From an uncultured Flavobacteriales bacterium (GTDB lineage: Bacteria; Bacteroidota; Bacteroidia; Palsa-965): DNA of 64,000 bases. Below are positions 33,929-43,189 of the stretch, in pieces (the first letter of the stretch is position 1; the number at the start of each line of letters is the position of its first letter). The DNA lies in the NCBI GenBank assembly GCA_937974275.1, contig CALJIF010000040.1, positions 1 to 64,000 on the forward strand, written 5' to 3'. The notes below the pieces were generated by a model. The model did no database searches. It was not told where the DNA came from and was given only the letters and a program-made list of their open reading frames with translations. Both the position numbers and the translations under genes were made by a program.

Positions 33929-34864
33929 ATGAAAATCGGTATCGATATCCTCGGTGGTGACTTTGCTCCCAAAGCGCCGCTGGACGGTGTTCGAATGGCC
34001 GTCGATCTGCTCGGTCCCGACGTACGTATTGTATTGATCGGTGATGAAAAGCAGATCCGTGAGGAGTTAATTGCATCAAACTTTGATAGCAGCCGGGTGG
34101 ATATTGTCCACGCGGCTGATGTTATTGGAATGGGCGAACATCCGGTTAAAGCATTAGCGCAAAAGCCGGAATCTACCATTGCAACTGGCTTCCGACTTAT
34201 GAAAGAAGGGAAGCTCGATGCTTTCGCAAGTTGCGGAAACACAGGTGCTATGCTGGTAGGTTCAATGTACACGGTTAAAGCAATTCCGGGTGTAATTCGA
34301 CCTTGTATTACAACAGCATTTCCTAAGGAATCCGGCGGCTTTAATTTGCTGTTGGATGTCGGCAGTAATGCCGATTGTAAGCCGGATGTATTGTACCAAT
34401 TCGGAATTCTTGGTCGCTTATATGCCGAGCACGTGTTTGGTATCAAGAATCCCCGCGTGGCGTTACTCAATATTGGCGAAGAACCGGAAAAAGGAAATCT
34501 TGTTGCGCAATCAGCGCACCAAATGATGAAAGATTCTCGCGACTTTAATTTCGTGGGCAACGTGGAAGGTCGCGATATTTTCGGCGATCATGCGGATGTC
34601 ATCGTATGTGAAGGGTTCACCGGAAATGTGGTGTTGAAATTTGCAGAATCGTTTTACACCGCAATCAAGCGACGCAATATCAACGACGAATATTTCAACC
34701 GTTTCAATTACGAAATTTACGGTGGCACACCTATTCTTGGCGTTAACGGTACAGTCATGATCGGCCATGGAATCTCCAGTCCTGAAGCCATCAAGAATAT
34801 GTTATTGTTATCGCGGGATGTTGTTAATGCAGGCTTGCCTGAAAAAATAAAACAAGCATTTTAA
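33929..34864 (+). CDS. plsX: Phosphate acyltransferase PlsX
   Basis: 311 residues; makes acyl-phosphate from acyl-ACP for phospholipid synthesis at the inner membrane. Family marks are MKIGIDILGGDFAPKAPLDG, SCGNTGAML, RPCITTAFP, LLDVGSNADCKP, ALLNIGEEPEKGN and CEGFTGNVVLKFAES. It overlaps neither neighbour; fabH begins two bases after the stop. Confidence 0.96.
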   Translation: MKIGIDILGGDFAPKAPLDGVRMAVDLLGPDVRIVLIGDEKQIREELIASNFDSSRVDIVHAADVIGMGEHPVKALAQKPESTIATGFRLMKEGKLDAFASCGNTGAMLVGSMYTVKAIPGVIRPCITTAFPKESGGFNLLLDVGSNADCKPDVLYQFGILGRLYAEHVFGIKNPRVALLNIGEEPEKGNLVAQSAHQMMKDSRDFNFVGNVEGRDIFGDHADVIVCEGFTGNVVLKFAESFYTAIKRRNINDEYFNRFNYEIYGGTPILGVNGTVMIGHGISSPEAIKNMLLLSRDVVNAGLPEKIKQAF

Positions 34865-34865
34865 T

Positions 34866-35864
34866 ATGAATAAGGTTCGAGCTGCAATTACTGCCATTGG
34901 CGGTTGGGTGCCGGAAACGGTGTTGTCAAATGCCGATTTGGAGAAAATGGTGGACACCAATGACGAGTGGATCATCAGTAGAACCGGAATTAAAGAACGT
35001 CGAATTTTAAAAGGACCGGATCGCGGAACTTCTGAAATCGGAATCAATGCGGTTCGTCAGATTTTGGAGAAACGTAACTTGAGTCCACTGGATATCGACC
35101 TCGTTATTGTTGGAACTGTAACACCGGATTATTTTTTTCCGTCAACTTCTAATCTGATTTGTGATCAGCTCGGATTAAAAAATGCATGGGGTTACGACGT
35201 AGCGGCTGCTTGTTCCGGATTTTTATACGCTTTATCAACGGGTGCACAGTTTATTGAAACGGGTCGTTGTAAAAAAGTGATCGTCGTTGGTTCCGATAAA
35301 ATGTCTTCCATCATCGATTACGAAGATCGCGCTACGTGCGTAATTTTTGGTGATGGGGGTGGTGCCGTATTATTAGAGCCGGATGATAGTGGTGTTGGAA
35401 TTATTGATTTTGTGTTGAAGGCTGATGGTTCCGGCGGTCAGTATCTGAATATGAAAGGTGGAGGATCTCGCAATCCTTCGAACCACGAAACCGTAGATAA
35501 GAAAATGCATTTCGTTCATCAGGAAGGACAGGCTGTGTTCAAACACGCTGTTACCAATATGGCGGACGTGTCTGCGGAAATCATGGAGCGCAACAATCTT
35601 AAATCTGAAGATATCGCCTATCTCCTCGCGCATCAGGCCAATAAGCGTATCATTGACGCAACTGCATCACGCATGGGACTGAGCAGCGAAAAGGTGCTAA
35701 TGAATATTGAACGTTACGGGAATACAACTTCAGGAACTATTCCGCTTTTGATGACTGATTACGAGCATTTGTTCCGCAAAGGCGATAACATTGTGTTCTC
35801 TGCATTTGGCGGAGGATTCACCTGGGGCGCGATTTACCTGAAATGGGCTTACGATCCGAAGTAA
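34866..35864 (+). CDS. fabH: 3-oxoacyl-ACP synthase III (FabH)
   Basis: 332 residues; condenses an acyl-CoA starter with malonyl-ACP to begin fatty acid synthesis. The catalytic triad is visible: Cys in AAACSGFLYAL, His in LLAHQANKRI and Asn in RYGNTTSGTIP. The usual start TNDEWIISRTGIKERR is present. It follows plsX by one base and precedes accB by 60 bases. Confidence 0.96.
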   Translation: MNKVRAAITAIGGWVPETVLSNADLEKMVDTNDEWIISRTGIKERRILKGPDRGTSEIGINAVRQILEKRNLSPLDIDLVIVGTVTPDYFFPSTSNLICDQLGLKNAWGYDVAAACSGFLYALSTGAQFIETGRCKKVIVVGSDKMSSIIDYEDRATCVIFGDGGGAVLLEPDDSGVGIIDFVLKADGSGGQYLNMKGGGSRNPSNHETVDKKMHFVHQEGQAVFKHAVTNMADVSAEIMERNNLKSEDIAYLLAHQANKRIIDATASRMGLSSEKVLMNIERYGNTTSGTIPLLMTDYEHLFRKGDNIVFSAFGGGFTWGAIYLKWAYDPK

Positions 35865-35924
35865 TTTCGGACGCATTATTTAATAAATTCGAAACCTGAA
35901 TATAACCGATCAAACAAACACGAA

Positions 35925-36419
35925 ATGAAACTGAACGAAATTCAAGACTTGATTAAGTTCGTCGCAAAGTCCGGCGTAAGCGAGGTAGAACTCGAAACCA
36001 AGGACGTGAAAATTACCATTAAAACTAACGGTAAAGGCGCTAAGGTGGAAGCTCCGGTTATGATTCAACCTGCAATGCCTGTTGTTCATGCTCCGGTAGC
36101 ACAGCCTGTTGTTCAGTCGGCTCCTGCCGAAGTTAAAACGCCTGCAACACCAACGCCTGCAGCTGCTGATGACAGCAAATTAATCACGGTGAAATCGCCA
36201 ATGATCGGAACCTTCTATCGTGCTGCTGGCCCTGATAAGCCTGCATTCGTTCAGGTTGGTGATGAAATCAAGCCGGGCAAGGTGGTGTGCATTATCGAAG
36301 CAATGAAATTGTTCAACGAAATTGAAAGTGAAGTTGCAGGTCGCATCGTTAAAGTGCTGGTAGATGACGCTTCTCCTGTTGAATACGATCAGCCGCTGTT
36401 TTTGGTTGAGCCTGCTTAA
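35925..36419 (+). CDS. accB: Biotin carboxyl carrier protein of acetyl-CoA carboxylase
   Basis: 164 residues. An N-terminal helical part (MKLNEIQDLIKFVAKSGVSEVELE) is followed by an Ala/Pro/Val-rich linker (about 45-90) and the biotinyl domain with the EAMKLFNEIE motif, in which Lys is biotinylated. It works with AccC, encoded next, in malonyl-CoA formation. Confidence 0.95.
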   Translation: MKLNEIQDLIKFVAKSGVSEVELETKDVKITIKTNGKGAKVEAPVMIQPAMPVVHAPVAQPVVQSAPAEVKTPATPTPAAADDSKLITVKSPMIGTFYRAAGPDKPAFVQVGDEIKPGKVVCIIEAMKLFNEIESEVAGRIVKVLVDDASPVEYDQPLFLVEPA

Positions 36420-36423
36420 TTAG

Positions 36424-36458
36424 TGATTTGCGGAACAGTATTCGTGTTCCCGAAATCA
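36424..36458 (+). other. Stable hairpin between accB and accC
   Basis: Two stacked stems, TGATTT / AAATCA outside and CGGAACA / TGTTCCCG inside with one bulged C, enclose a seven-base loop. There is no T-run, so it is probably not a terminator. It could tune mRNA stability or the AccB:AccC ratio. Confidence 0.45.
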
Positions 36459-36499
36459 GATTTATTCACGTAAGCTAACGTCAGCTGACTCTATTCATC

Positions 36500-37855
36500 A
36501 TGGCTAAAGAAAAAATGTTTAAGAAAATATTGGTTGCCAATCGCGGAGAAATTGCATTGCGTATTATTCGTACATGCCGCGAAATGGGAATCAAAACTGT
36601 TGCGGTATATTCTACTGCCGACAAAGAATCGTTACACGTAAAATTCGCTGATGAAGCAGTGTGTATCGGTCCGCCACCAAGTAAAGATTCTTACCTGAAT
36701 ATCGCGAGCATCATCTCTGCAGCAGAAATTACTAACGCGGATGCAATTCACCCGGGTTATGGTTTCTTGTCAGAAAACTCCAAGTTTTCGCGCATTTGTC
36801 AGGAGCACGGTATAAAGTTTATCGGAGCAACGCCGGAGCAGATTGATGCTATGGGAGATAAAGCGTCTGCGAAATCAACAATGATTGCTGCAGGTGTGCC
36901 ATGCGTTCCGGGAAGTGAAGGTTTGCTGACGGATTTGGAACATGCAAAAGCAACTGCTATCGAAATCGGATACCCGGTAATTATTAAAGCAACCGCGGGT
37001 GGTGGTGGTCGTGGTATGCGCATCAACTGGAACGAAGAAGAACTGATCCAGAATTTCGAATCTGCATCTAAAGAAGCGGAAGCTGCATTCGGTAATGGTG
37101 CGATGTACATGGAAAAATACATCGAAGAACCACGTCACATTGAAATTCAAATTGCCGGAGATCAATACGGGAAAGTTTGTCACTTGAGTGAGCGCGATTG
37201 CTCCATTCAGCGTCGTCACCAAAAGTTGGTGGAAGAAACTCCTTCTCCGTTCATGACGGATGAACTGCGCGAGCGTATGGGTGAAGCTGCCATTAAGGCT
37301 GCATCTGCAGTGAATTACGAAGGCGTTGGTACCATTGAGTTTTTGGTGGATAAACACCGCAACTTCTATTTCATGGAAATGAATACACGTATTCAGGTAG
37401 AACACCCGATTACGGAAGAAGTGATCGATTACGATTTGATTCGTGAACAGATTTTGATCGCAGCCGGAGTGCCGATTTCAGGTAAAAATTATTACCCGCA
37501 ATTGCATGCTATCGAATGTCGCATTAACGCGGAAGATCCATTCAACGGATTCCGTCCTTCTCCGGGTAAAATTACCGTGTTGCATACTCCGGGTGGACAT
37601 GGAGTGCGCGTAGATTCTCACATTTATGCAGGTTACACGATTCCTCCGAATTACGATTCAATGGTGGCAAAGTTGATTACGATGGCGCAAACGCGTGAAG
37701 AGGCTATCGCTAAGATGCATCGCGCATTGTCGGAATTCGTCGTGGAAGGCGTGAAAACAACGATTCCTTTCCACTTGCGATTGATGAGCGACCCGAACTT
37801 TATCAAAGGAAATTATACCACGAAGTTTTTGGAAGACTTCGATTTATCGGAATAA
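36500..37855 (+). CDS. accC: Biotin carboxylase subunit of acetyl-CoA carboxylase
   Basis: 451 residues; ATP-grasp enzyme that carboxylates the biotin on AccB. Marks are KKILVANRGEIALRIIRTCREMG, HPGYGFLSEN, the ATP loop KATAGGGGRGMR, RDCSIQRRHQKLVEE, EMNTRIQVEHPITEEV and RINAEDPFNGFRPSPGKI. The length is normal. accA and accD are not in the window. Confidence 0.96.
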   Translation: MAKEKMFKKILVANRGEIALRIIRTCREMGIKTVAVYSTADKESLHVKFADEAVCIGPPPSKDSYLNIASIISAAEITNADAIHPGYGFLSENSKFSRICQEHGIKFIGATPEQIDAMGDKASAKSTMIAAGVPCVPGSEGLLTDLEHAKATAIEIGYPVIIKATAGGGGRGMRINWNEEELIQNFESASKEAEAAFGNGAMYMEKYIEEPRHIEIQIAGDQYGKVCHLSERDCSIQRRHQKLVEETPSPFMTDELRERMGEAAIKAASAVNYEGVGTIEFLVDKHRNFYFMEMNTRIQVEHPITEEVIDYDLIREQILIAAGVPISGKNYYPQLHAIECRINAEDPFNGFRPSPGKITVLHTPGGHGVRVDSHIYAGYTIPPNYDSMVAKLITMAQTREEAIAKMHRALSEFVVEGVKTTIPFHLRLMSDPNFIKGNYTTKFLEDFDLSE

Positions 37856-37884
37856 AAAAAAGACCGCTTTTGCGGTCTTTTTTT
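37855..37884. terminator. Bidirectional intrinsic terminator
   Basis: A perfect AGACCGC / GCGGTCT stem with a TTTT loop, an A-run before and a T-run after. It separates accC from the convergent SPOR gene, whose stop codon touches the T-run. Confidence 0.9.
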
Positions 37885-38278
37885 ATTCAAGTACTATTTC
37901 AATTTCGCTCTGAACAATAAATGCTCCGGGAAATTCCGATTTTAATTGTTTGAGGAACTGATAGGCTTCAAGTCTTGTTCTGAAATCCCCAACACGAACT
38001 TTGAAATTCGGTATCTCATAAATTTCGTAGGCTTTCGATTTCGGAAATGCGGTTAAATATTTTGATCGTACCTCTTTAGCCTTCAATTTGTCGTTTCCGA
38101 AATAAATCTGAATTCGATAACCGCGCGCAGGCGCTGCCTTGTTGATTGCGGTGTGTTTTTCCAACAATACGCCCAATCTCCGATCAGCATGGGTATTCTT
38201 GTGCAGCGAATCCGATGGAGCTTGCCCGTAAGCGAAAATTCCAACGAGAAAGAAGAAGTTGATCAGCAATAATTTCAC
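37883..38278 (-). CDS. Exported SPOR-domain protein
   Basis: 131 residues with a signal peptide (MKLLLINFFFLVGIFAYGQ). The C-terminal 75 residues fit the SPOR peptidoglycan-binding fold: GYRIQIYFGN at the start, then FKVRVGDFRTRLEAYQFLKQLKSEFPGAFIV. SPOR domains bind denuded septal glycan, so a periplasmic cell-wall role is likely. It is divergent from the act operon across 288 bases. Confidence 0.75.
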   Translation of the reverse strand: MKLLLINFFFLVGIFAYGQAPSDSLHKNTHADRRLGVLLEKHTAINKAAPARGYRIQIYFGNDKLKAKEVRSKYLTAFPKSKAYEIYEIPNFKVRVGDFRTRLEAYQFLKQLKSEFPGAFIVQSEIEIVLE

Positions 38279-38328
38279 GTTGCAAAGTTAATCCAAAATT
38301 GTGCCCGATTTATGCTCGTGTCGGCTAT

Positions 38329-38341
38329 TTGATTCGATCAA
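38329..38341. promoter_or_regulatory. TTGAT-N3-ATCAA dyad, distal copy
   Basis: A perfect inverted repeat TTGAT-TCG-ATCAA, extended by a further T/A pair (38328/38342). It lies about 190 bases upstream of the predicted act transcription start and 50 bases upstream of the SPOR gene. It resembles CRP/FNR-family half-sites but has a three-base rather than a four-base spacer. Confidence 0.45.
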
Positions 38342-38475
38342 ACAGGTTTATTTTTCGCTAATACGGTGATTCCCAAAGATGAAAGTAGGTTCATTGAAAG
38401 AGGCGAATATGGTACGTCAAATTAACATTAATTTAGAATCAATATAAATTAGAAAAACCACATATTTTTTCGCCG

Positions 38476-38488
38476 TTGGTGGAATCAA
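38476..38488. promoter_or_regulatory. TTGGT-N3-ATCAA dyad, proximal copy
   Basis: The same motif with one mismatch. Its centre is 147 bases from the distal copy, which is 14 helical turns. It covers the region where a -33 element would be expected for the TAAATTTG box at 38505. Confidence 0.45.
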
Positions 38489-38504
38489 CTATTGACCTTT
38501 CTGA

Positions 38505-38512
38505 TAAATTTG
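38505..38512 (+). promoter_or_regulatory. -7 element of the act operon promoter
   Basis: TAAATTTG is a perfect TAnnTTTG box. No TTTG lies at the right distance upstream; the proximal dyad lies there instead, which suggests an activator-dependent promoter. The transcript would have a leader of about 48 bases before the actA ATG at 38567. Confidence 0.5.
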
Positions 38513-38566
38513 CCACGCCTTGTAGTGTAAGGCAATCAGTAGTCTAGCCAAAGCAAAATAAACTAT

Positions 38567-39865
38567 ATGAAAGGCCTCTGGCATAACGTTCAAAGTACAC
38601 GCTTTGTCGTTCTTCTCTCGCTGGCAATCACGTTATTGCTCAGTTCTCCAATTTCCGCCCAAGACGGTGCGGCAGCATTAGACGGCAAAAAACTCTTCAA
38701 AACTAACTGCGCAAGTTGTCACTATGCGTCCGACAAAAAGGGAACAGGTCCCGGATTGAAAGGCGTATTGGGACGAATTCCCGATGGCGATTGGAAATAT
38801 CGCTGGGTGCGCAATTCTCAGGAGGTGATCAAATCCGGAGATGCTTACGCGAACAAAATCTTCAAAGAGTACAACAACTCTGTGATGACCAACTTCGGTA
38901 GCTTGTCCGATGCTGAGATCGATGCCATCTTGACGTATGCAGACAAAGGAGATGCGCCTGCTGCACCTGCGGGTGGTGGCGCTGCAGTTCCTGTTAGTCC
39001 CGAAGTAAAACAGGAGCCTGTGAACAACACATTCTTGCTGATCATCGTGTTGGTGTTGTTGATCATCCTTATCGCAGTATTGCGTTTCGCGAAAATCAAC
39101 TTGAAAAATGCGGTTAACGAAAAAGAAGGTCGTCCTGACGAGCCTGCGCTTCCTTTCCTGGATGCAGCGCGTAAGTGGATGAACGAAAATAAACGCACTG
39201 TTGCAGTGATCGGATTGTTCCTTGTAGGTGGATTGGTGGTGAACGGTTGGTACATGTTGAAAGATGTTGGTGTTTATGCGCACGAAGAGAAGCCGGGCGA
39301 ATGGAAAGGTTACAAGCCATCACAGCCGATTAACTTCTCGCACAAAATTCACGCCGGTGATAATGGTATCGATTGTAAGTATTGCCACAGCACAGTGGAA
39401 AAGTCTAAGACAGCAAGTATTCCATCAGCGAATGTTTGTATGAACTGTCACAAAGTAATTTCCGAGACCGCAAATCCGGGATCTAAAGAAGAGATCGCTA
39501 AGATTTACGAAGCGGTTGGTTTTGATCCTGCAGCAAATGCGTATACAAAACCTCAGAAGCCAATTCGTTGGAACAAAGTGCACGTCCTTCCTGATCACGT
39601 TTATTTCAGCCACCAGCAGCACGTTGTTGTGGGTAAGCAGGAATGCGAAACGTGTCACGGTAACGTGAAAGAAATGACTGTTGCTGAACAACAGCGTCCG
39701 TTAACAATGGGCTGGTGTATCAACTGTCACCGCGAAACAAACGTGGCGATGGAAGACAACGGTTACTATACCGAGTTGCACGCGAAAATGAAGGAAAAGT
39801 ACAAAGGGCAACCAATCACTGTGTCTATGGTGGGCGGTATCGAATGTGCTCGTTGTCACTACTAA
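38567..39865 (+). CDS. actA: Alternative Complex III subunit ActA, with extra cytochrome c domain
   Basis: 432 residues, periplasmic multihaem subunit of the menaquinol:cytochrome c oxidoreductase. After a signal peptide comes a class I cytochrome c domain (haem Cys48-x-x-Cys51-His52; possible Met ligand in SVMTNFG). A membrane helix (about 152-172) and a linker follow, then a second helix (about 213-233). The pentahaem domain has CxxCH at about 270, 291, 360, 386 and 428, the last near the very C-terminus. That makes six haem c sites in one chain, where ActA is known as a pentahaem subunit. It is the first gene of the act/cox operon, 42 bases before actB. Confidence 0.92.
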   Translation: MKGLWHNVQSTRFVVLLSLAITLLLSSPISAQDGAAALDGKKLFKTNCASCHYASDKKGTGPGLKGVLGRIPDGDWKYRWVRNSQEVIKSGDAYANKIFKEYNNSVMTNFGSLSDAEIDAILTYADKGDAPAAPAGGGAAVPVSPEVKQEPVNNTFLLIIVLVLLIILIAVLRFAKINLKNAVNEKEGRPDEPALPFLDAARKWMNENKRTVAVIGLFLVGGLVVNGWYMLKDVGVYAHEEKPGEWKGYKPSQPINFSHKIHAGDNGIDCKYCHSTVEKSKTASIPSANVCMNCHKVISETANPGSKEEIAKIYEAVGFDPAANAYTKPQKPIRWNKVHVLPDHVYFSHQQHVVVGKQECETCHGNVKEMTVAEQQRPLTMGWCINCHRETNVAMEDNGYYTELHAKMKEKYKGQPITVSMVGGIECARCHY

Positions 39866-39907
39866 AAACTGAAAGTTCTTTTAACCGAATACAGATCGCA
39901 TCAAAAT

Positions 39908-42900
39908 ATGGCGAACGAAACGAAATACTGGAAAGGCCTGTCTCAGCTGAATAACGAGAAGGAATTCTCTAAAAAACACGACAGCGAGTTTGCAGAGTAT
40001 ATCCCTGTTGAAGAGTTCATCGGGAATAAGTCGGCAATGGAAGATTCTTCGACTAACCGTCGTGACTTCCTGAAGTTTCTTGGTTTCTCTACAGTTGCTG
40101 CAACATTAGCAGCATGTGAAGCTCCGGTTACTAAGGCGGTGCCGTACGTGAACCGTCCTGAAGAAATTACTCCCGGCGTTGCAAACTATTACGCTTCAAC
40201 TTATTTTGATGGCAATGATTATTGCAGCGTATTGGTAAAAACACGCGAGGGTCGTCCGATTAAAATTGAAGGTAACGACAGTCCTGATGCAATCAACATG
40301 GGTGCAACAAATGCCCGTGTTCAGGCTTCAGTATTGTCCCTTTACGATTCAAATCGTTTGAAGGGCGCGATGATGAAATCCGGAAACGGTCATGCTGAAG
40401 TGAAGTGGGAAGATGCGGACGAAAAGATCAAGGCGCGTCTTGCACAAGCTAAGGGAATTGCAATCGTTTCATCAACGATTATTTCTCCTTCTACCAAACA
40501 AGCAATTGCGGAATTCAAAGGAAAGTATGCATCTACACGTCACGTGACTTATGATGCAATTTCTTATGCAGGTATGTTGAAAGCAAATCTTTCAACGTTC
40601 GGTGCAGCGATGATTCCAACCTATCGTCTGGATAATGCTCAGGTGATCGTAAGCCTTGGTGCTGATTTCCTGGCCAACTGGATTTCTCCGATTGAACATG
40701 CTCGTCAATATTCTAAAGTTCGCAAAGTGTCTAAGGACAAGCGCGAAATGGCAAAGCATTATCAGTTTGAAACTATTCTTTCGTTAACCGGTGCCAATGC
40801 CGACGAACGTTTCAATGTAAAACCTTCTCAACTGGGTCAGGTGGCGTTGGGCTTGTTGGCCGGTGTTGGTGGTGGCGTTTCTGCTCCAAATGTGCTTTCT
40901 AAAGAAGTTGCAAAAGTTGCGGAATCATTAAAGGCTGCTAACGGAAAAGCTGTTGTAGTGTGCGGTTCTAACGACCCTGCAGTTCAGTTGGTAGTGAATC
41001 AGATCAACCAGAAGATCGGTGCATACGGTTCAACTATCCGTACAGATATTCCTGATTATACACACCAAGGTGATGACACTGCTGTTGCTAAATTAGTGGA
41101 AGACATCAATAGCGGCGCAGTTGATACTGTTATTTTCTACAATAGCAATCCTGCATTGACTGCTCCAAAAGCTTTGGGCTTCGAAGCTGCAATGGGCAAA
41201 TTAGCAACTCGTATTTCTTTCGCAGGATGGATGGATGAGACAGCAGCGAAGTGCGACTTCGTATGTCCGGATCACTACTATCTCGAAGCTTGGAACGATC
41301 ACAATCCTCGTAAAAATCATTACAACTTGCAGCAGCCTGCAATTCGTCCGTTGTTTAAAACACGTCACGCGCAGGAATCCTTGTTAACATGGGCAGGAAA
41401 TAAAACCGATTGGCATACATACATCGCGAATTACTGGAAGAACAATTTTCTGAATCGCAGTCGATTCGGGGATTTCGCAACATTCTGGAATAAGAGCGTA
41501 CACGATGGTGTTGTTGTGTTAGCACCTGCCGTTGCGTCTGTTGTAGAAGACCCAAAACCTGCTGCTGTTAAGCCTGCAACCGATACGACTGCAACTGCAG
41601 AGCCTGTTGTTGCTGTTGCAAATTCGGGAGAGCAGACCATTTCTTTCACCGGTGGCACCATTACATTGGATGCTGCAGTGAGTCAGCTTTCTGCTGCGAA
41701 AGGCGGTAAGTATGAGTTAGTAATTTACCAAAAGACCGGTATTGGAAATGGAAACCAATCTTCTAACCCATGGTTGCAGGAGATGCCGGATCCAATTTCT
41801 AAAATCACTTGGGATAACTACATCACCATGAATCCTGCTGATGTCGCTGAAAAGAAATTGTTCGGCGTAGAAGACGGTTCAGGCATGATGGTTCGTTTCG
41901 ATCAGATGGAAGACGAACTCGATGTAGTTTCTATCAAGGCGAATGGTTACGAAGTGAAATTACCTGTGTGGCCGCAGCCGGGTCAAACCCGCGGTACTGT
42001 TGGTATTGCAGTGGGTTACGGTCGTAAAGGTTACAATGAAGTAATCGATTCACTGGGTCAAAATATTTATCCTGCTGTTGGCTTAAATGCCAATGGCACG
42101 ATGTCATACGAAGTATTTGATGTTGCAATCAGCGACGCAACGGGTGAGCGTCATCCGATTGCGGCAACACAAACTCACCACACGTTGATGGGTCGTAACA
42201 AAGACATCATTCGTGAAACAACGTTAGCTGAATACAAAAAGGACGACCGTGCAGGAAATCCATTGAATACATTGCACACATACAAAGGTGAGCAGATGGT
42301 GGAGAACGTGACGTTGTGGAATGATTTCGAGCGTCCGAACCACCAGTGGGCATTGGCGATCGACTTGAACGCATGTATCGGTTGTGGTGCTTGCGTTGTA
42401 GCATGTAATGCTGAAAACAACGTTTCTGTAGTTGGTAAGGAAGAGGTTCGTAAGAGCCGCGAAATGCACTGGATGCGTATCGATCGTTACTTCAGCAGCG
42501 ATACTGTAAAAGAGAAAGTAGAAGAAACCGGAGAAATGGGAACTATGGCCATGTATCGCAGCATGGAGAACCCATCATTCGATAATCCGAAAGTGGTATT
42601 CCAGCCGTTGATGTGTCAACACTGTAACCACGCTCCTTGTGAAACGGTATGTCCTGTATTGGCAACCAATCATAGCAGCGAAGGTTTGAACCAGATGACC
42701 TACAACCGTTGTGTTGGAACGCGTTACTGCGCGAACAACTGTCCGTACAAAGTACGTCGATTCAACTGGTTTAATTACGTTGAATATCACCGCTTCAAAA
42801 ACATCAACCCTGCTCAGGATGATTTAGGTCGCATGGTGTTGAATCCTGACGTAACAGTGCGTTCACGCGGTGTTATGGAGAAGTGTTCAATGTGCGTTCA

Positions 42901-43156
42901 GCGTATTCAGGCAGGTAAGTTGGAAGCGAAGAAAGCAAGAGTTCGTCCGAAGGACGGTTCAATCAACACTGCATGCGCTCAGTCTTGTCCTACAAATGCA
43001 ATTACATTCGGTGATTTGAACGATCAGCAGAGTAAGGTTGCGGAAATGGAGCAGGATAGCAGAAAATACGAAGTACTCGAAGTAATTGGCGTTAAACCTT
43101 CCGTGTTCTACATGACGAAAGTTTGGAACCGTGAAGATGAAAATGCTCACTTGTAA
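39908..43156 (+). CDS. actB: Alternative Complex III subunit ActB (iron-sulfur, molybdopterin-like)
   Basis: 1082 residues. A twin-arginine-like motif (NRRDFLKFLGF, Arg51-52) comes before a hydrophobic stretch and Cys70, so Tat export and lipid anchoring are both possible. The N-terminal large region resembles molybdopterin oxidoreductases without a cofactor, as in known ActB. A Pro/Ala/Thr linker sits at about 545-575. The C-terminal part is a ferredoxin-like domain with Cys clusters near 821 (CIGCGACVVAC), 903 (CQHCNHAPCETVCP), 934 (CVGTRYCANNCP), 992 (CSMC) and 1022 (CAQSCP). These bind the Fe-S clusters that pass electrons towards ActA. Confidence 0.95.
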   Translation: MANETKYWKGLSQLNNEKEFSKKHDSEFAEYIPVEEFIGNKSAMEDSSTNRRDFLKFLGFSTVAATLAACEAPVTKAVPYVNRPEEITPGVANYYASTYFDGNDYCSVLVKTREGRPIKIEGNDSPDAINMGATNARVQASVLSLYDSNRLKGAMMKSGNGHAEVKWEDADEKIKARLAQAKGIAIVSSTIISPSTKQAIAEFKGKYASTRHVTYDAISYAGMLKANLSTFGAAMIPTYRLDNAQVIVSLGADFLANWISPIEHARQYSKVRKVSKDKREMAKHYQFETILSLTGANADERFNVKPSQLGQVALGLLAGVGGGVSAPNVLSKEVAKVAESLKAANGKAVVVCGSNDPAVQLVVNQINQKIGAYGSTIRTDIPDYTHQGDDTAVAKLVEDINSGAVDTVIFYNSNPALTAPKALGFEAAMGKLATRISFAGWMDETAAKCDFVCPDHYYLEAWNDHNPRKNHYNLQQPAIRPLFKTRHAQESLLTWAGNKTDWHTYIANYWKNNFLNRSRFGDFATFWNKSVHDGVVVLAPAVASVVEDPKPAAVKPATDTTATAEPVVAVANSGEQTISFTGGTITLDAAVSQLSAAKGGKYELVIYQKTGIGNGNQSSNPWLQEMPDPISKITWDNYITMNPADVAEKKLFGVEDGSGMMVRFDQMEDELDVVSIKANGYEVKLPVWPQPGQTRGTVGIAVGYGRKGYNEVIDSLGQNIYPAVGLNANGTMSYEVFDVAISDATGERHPIAATQTHHTLMGRNKDIIRETTLAEYKKDDRAGNPLNTLHTYKGEQMVENVTLWNDFERPNHQWALAIDLNACIGCGACVVACNAENNVSVVGKEEVRKSREMHWMRIDRYFSSDTVKEKVEETGEMGTMAMYRSMENPSFDNPKVVFQPLMCQHCNHAPCETVCPVLATNHSSEGLNQMTYNRCVGTRYCANNCPYKVRRFNWFNYVEYHRFKNINPAQDDLGRMVLNPDVTVRSRGVMEKCSMCVQRIQAGKLEAKKARVRPKDGSINTACAQSCPTNAITFGDLNDQQSKVAEMEQDSRKYEVLEVIGVKPSVFYMTKVWNREDENAHL

Positions 43157-43189
43157 TTTGAAAGTCATTAAGAAAATTAAATCTAGTAT

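Noticed and set aside
38329..38341. Classical FNR box upstream of actA
   Set aside because: The half-sites match, but the spacer is three bases, not four, in both copies. I report it as a dyad of unknown regulator.
38678..39283. Minus-strand reading frame of about 200 codons opposite actA
   Set aside because: It is an antisense shadow of a secure haem protein gene and contains no coherent domain.
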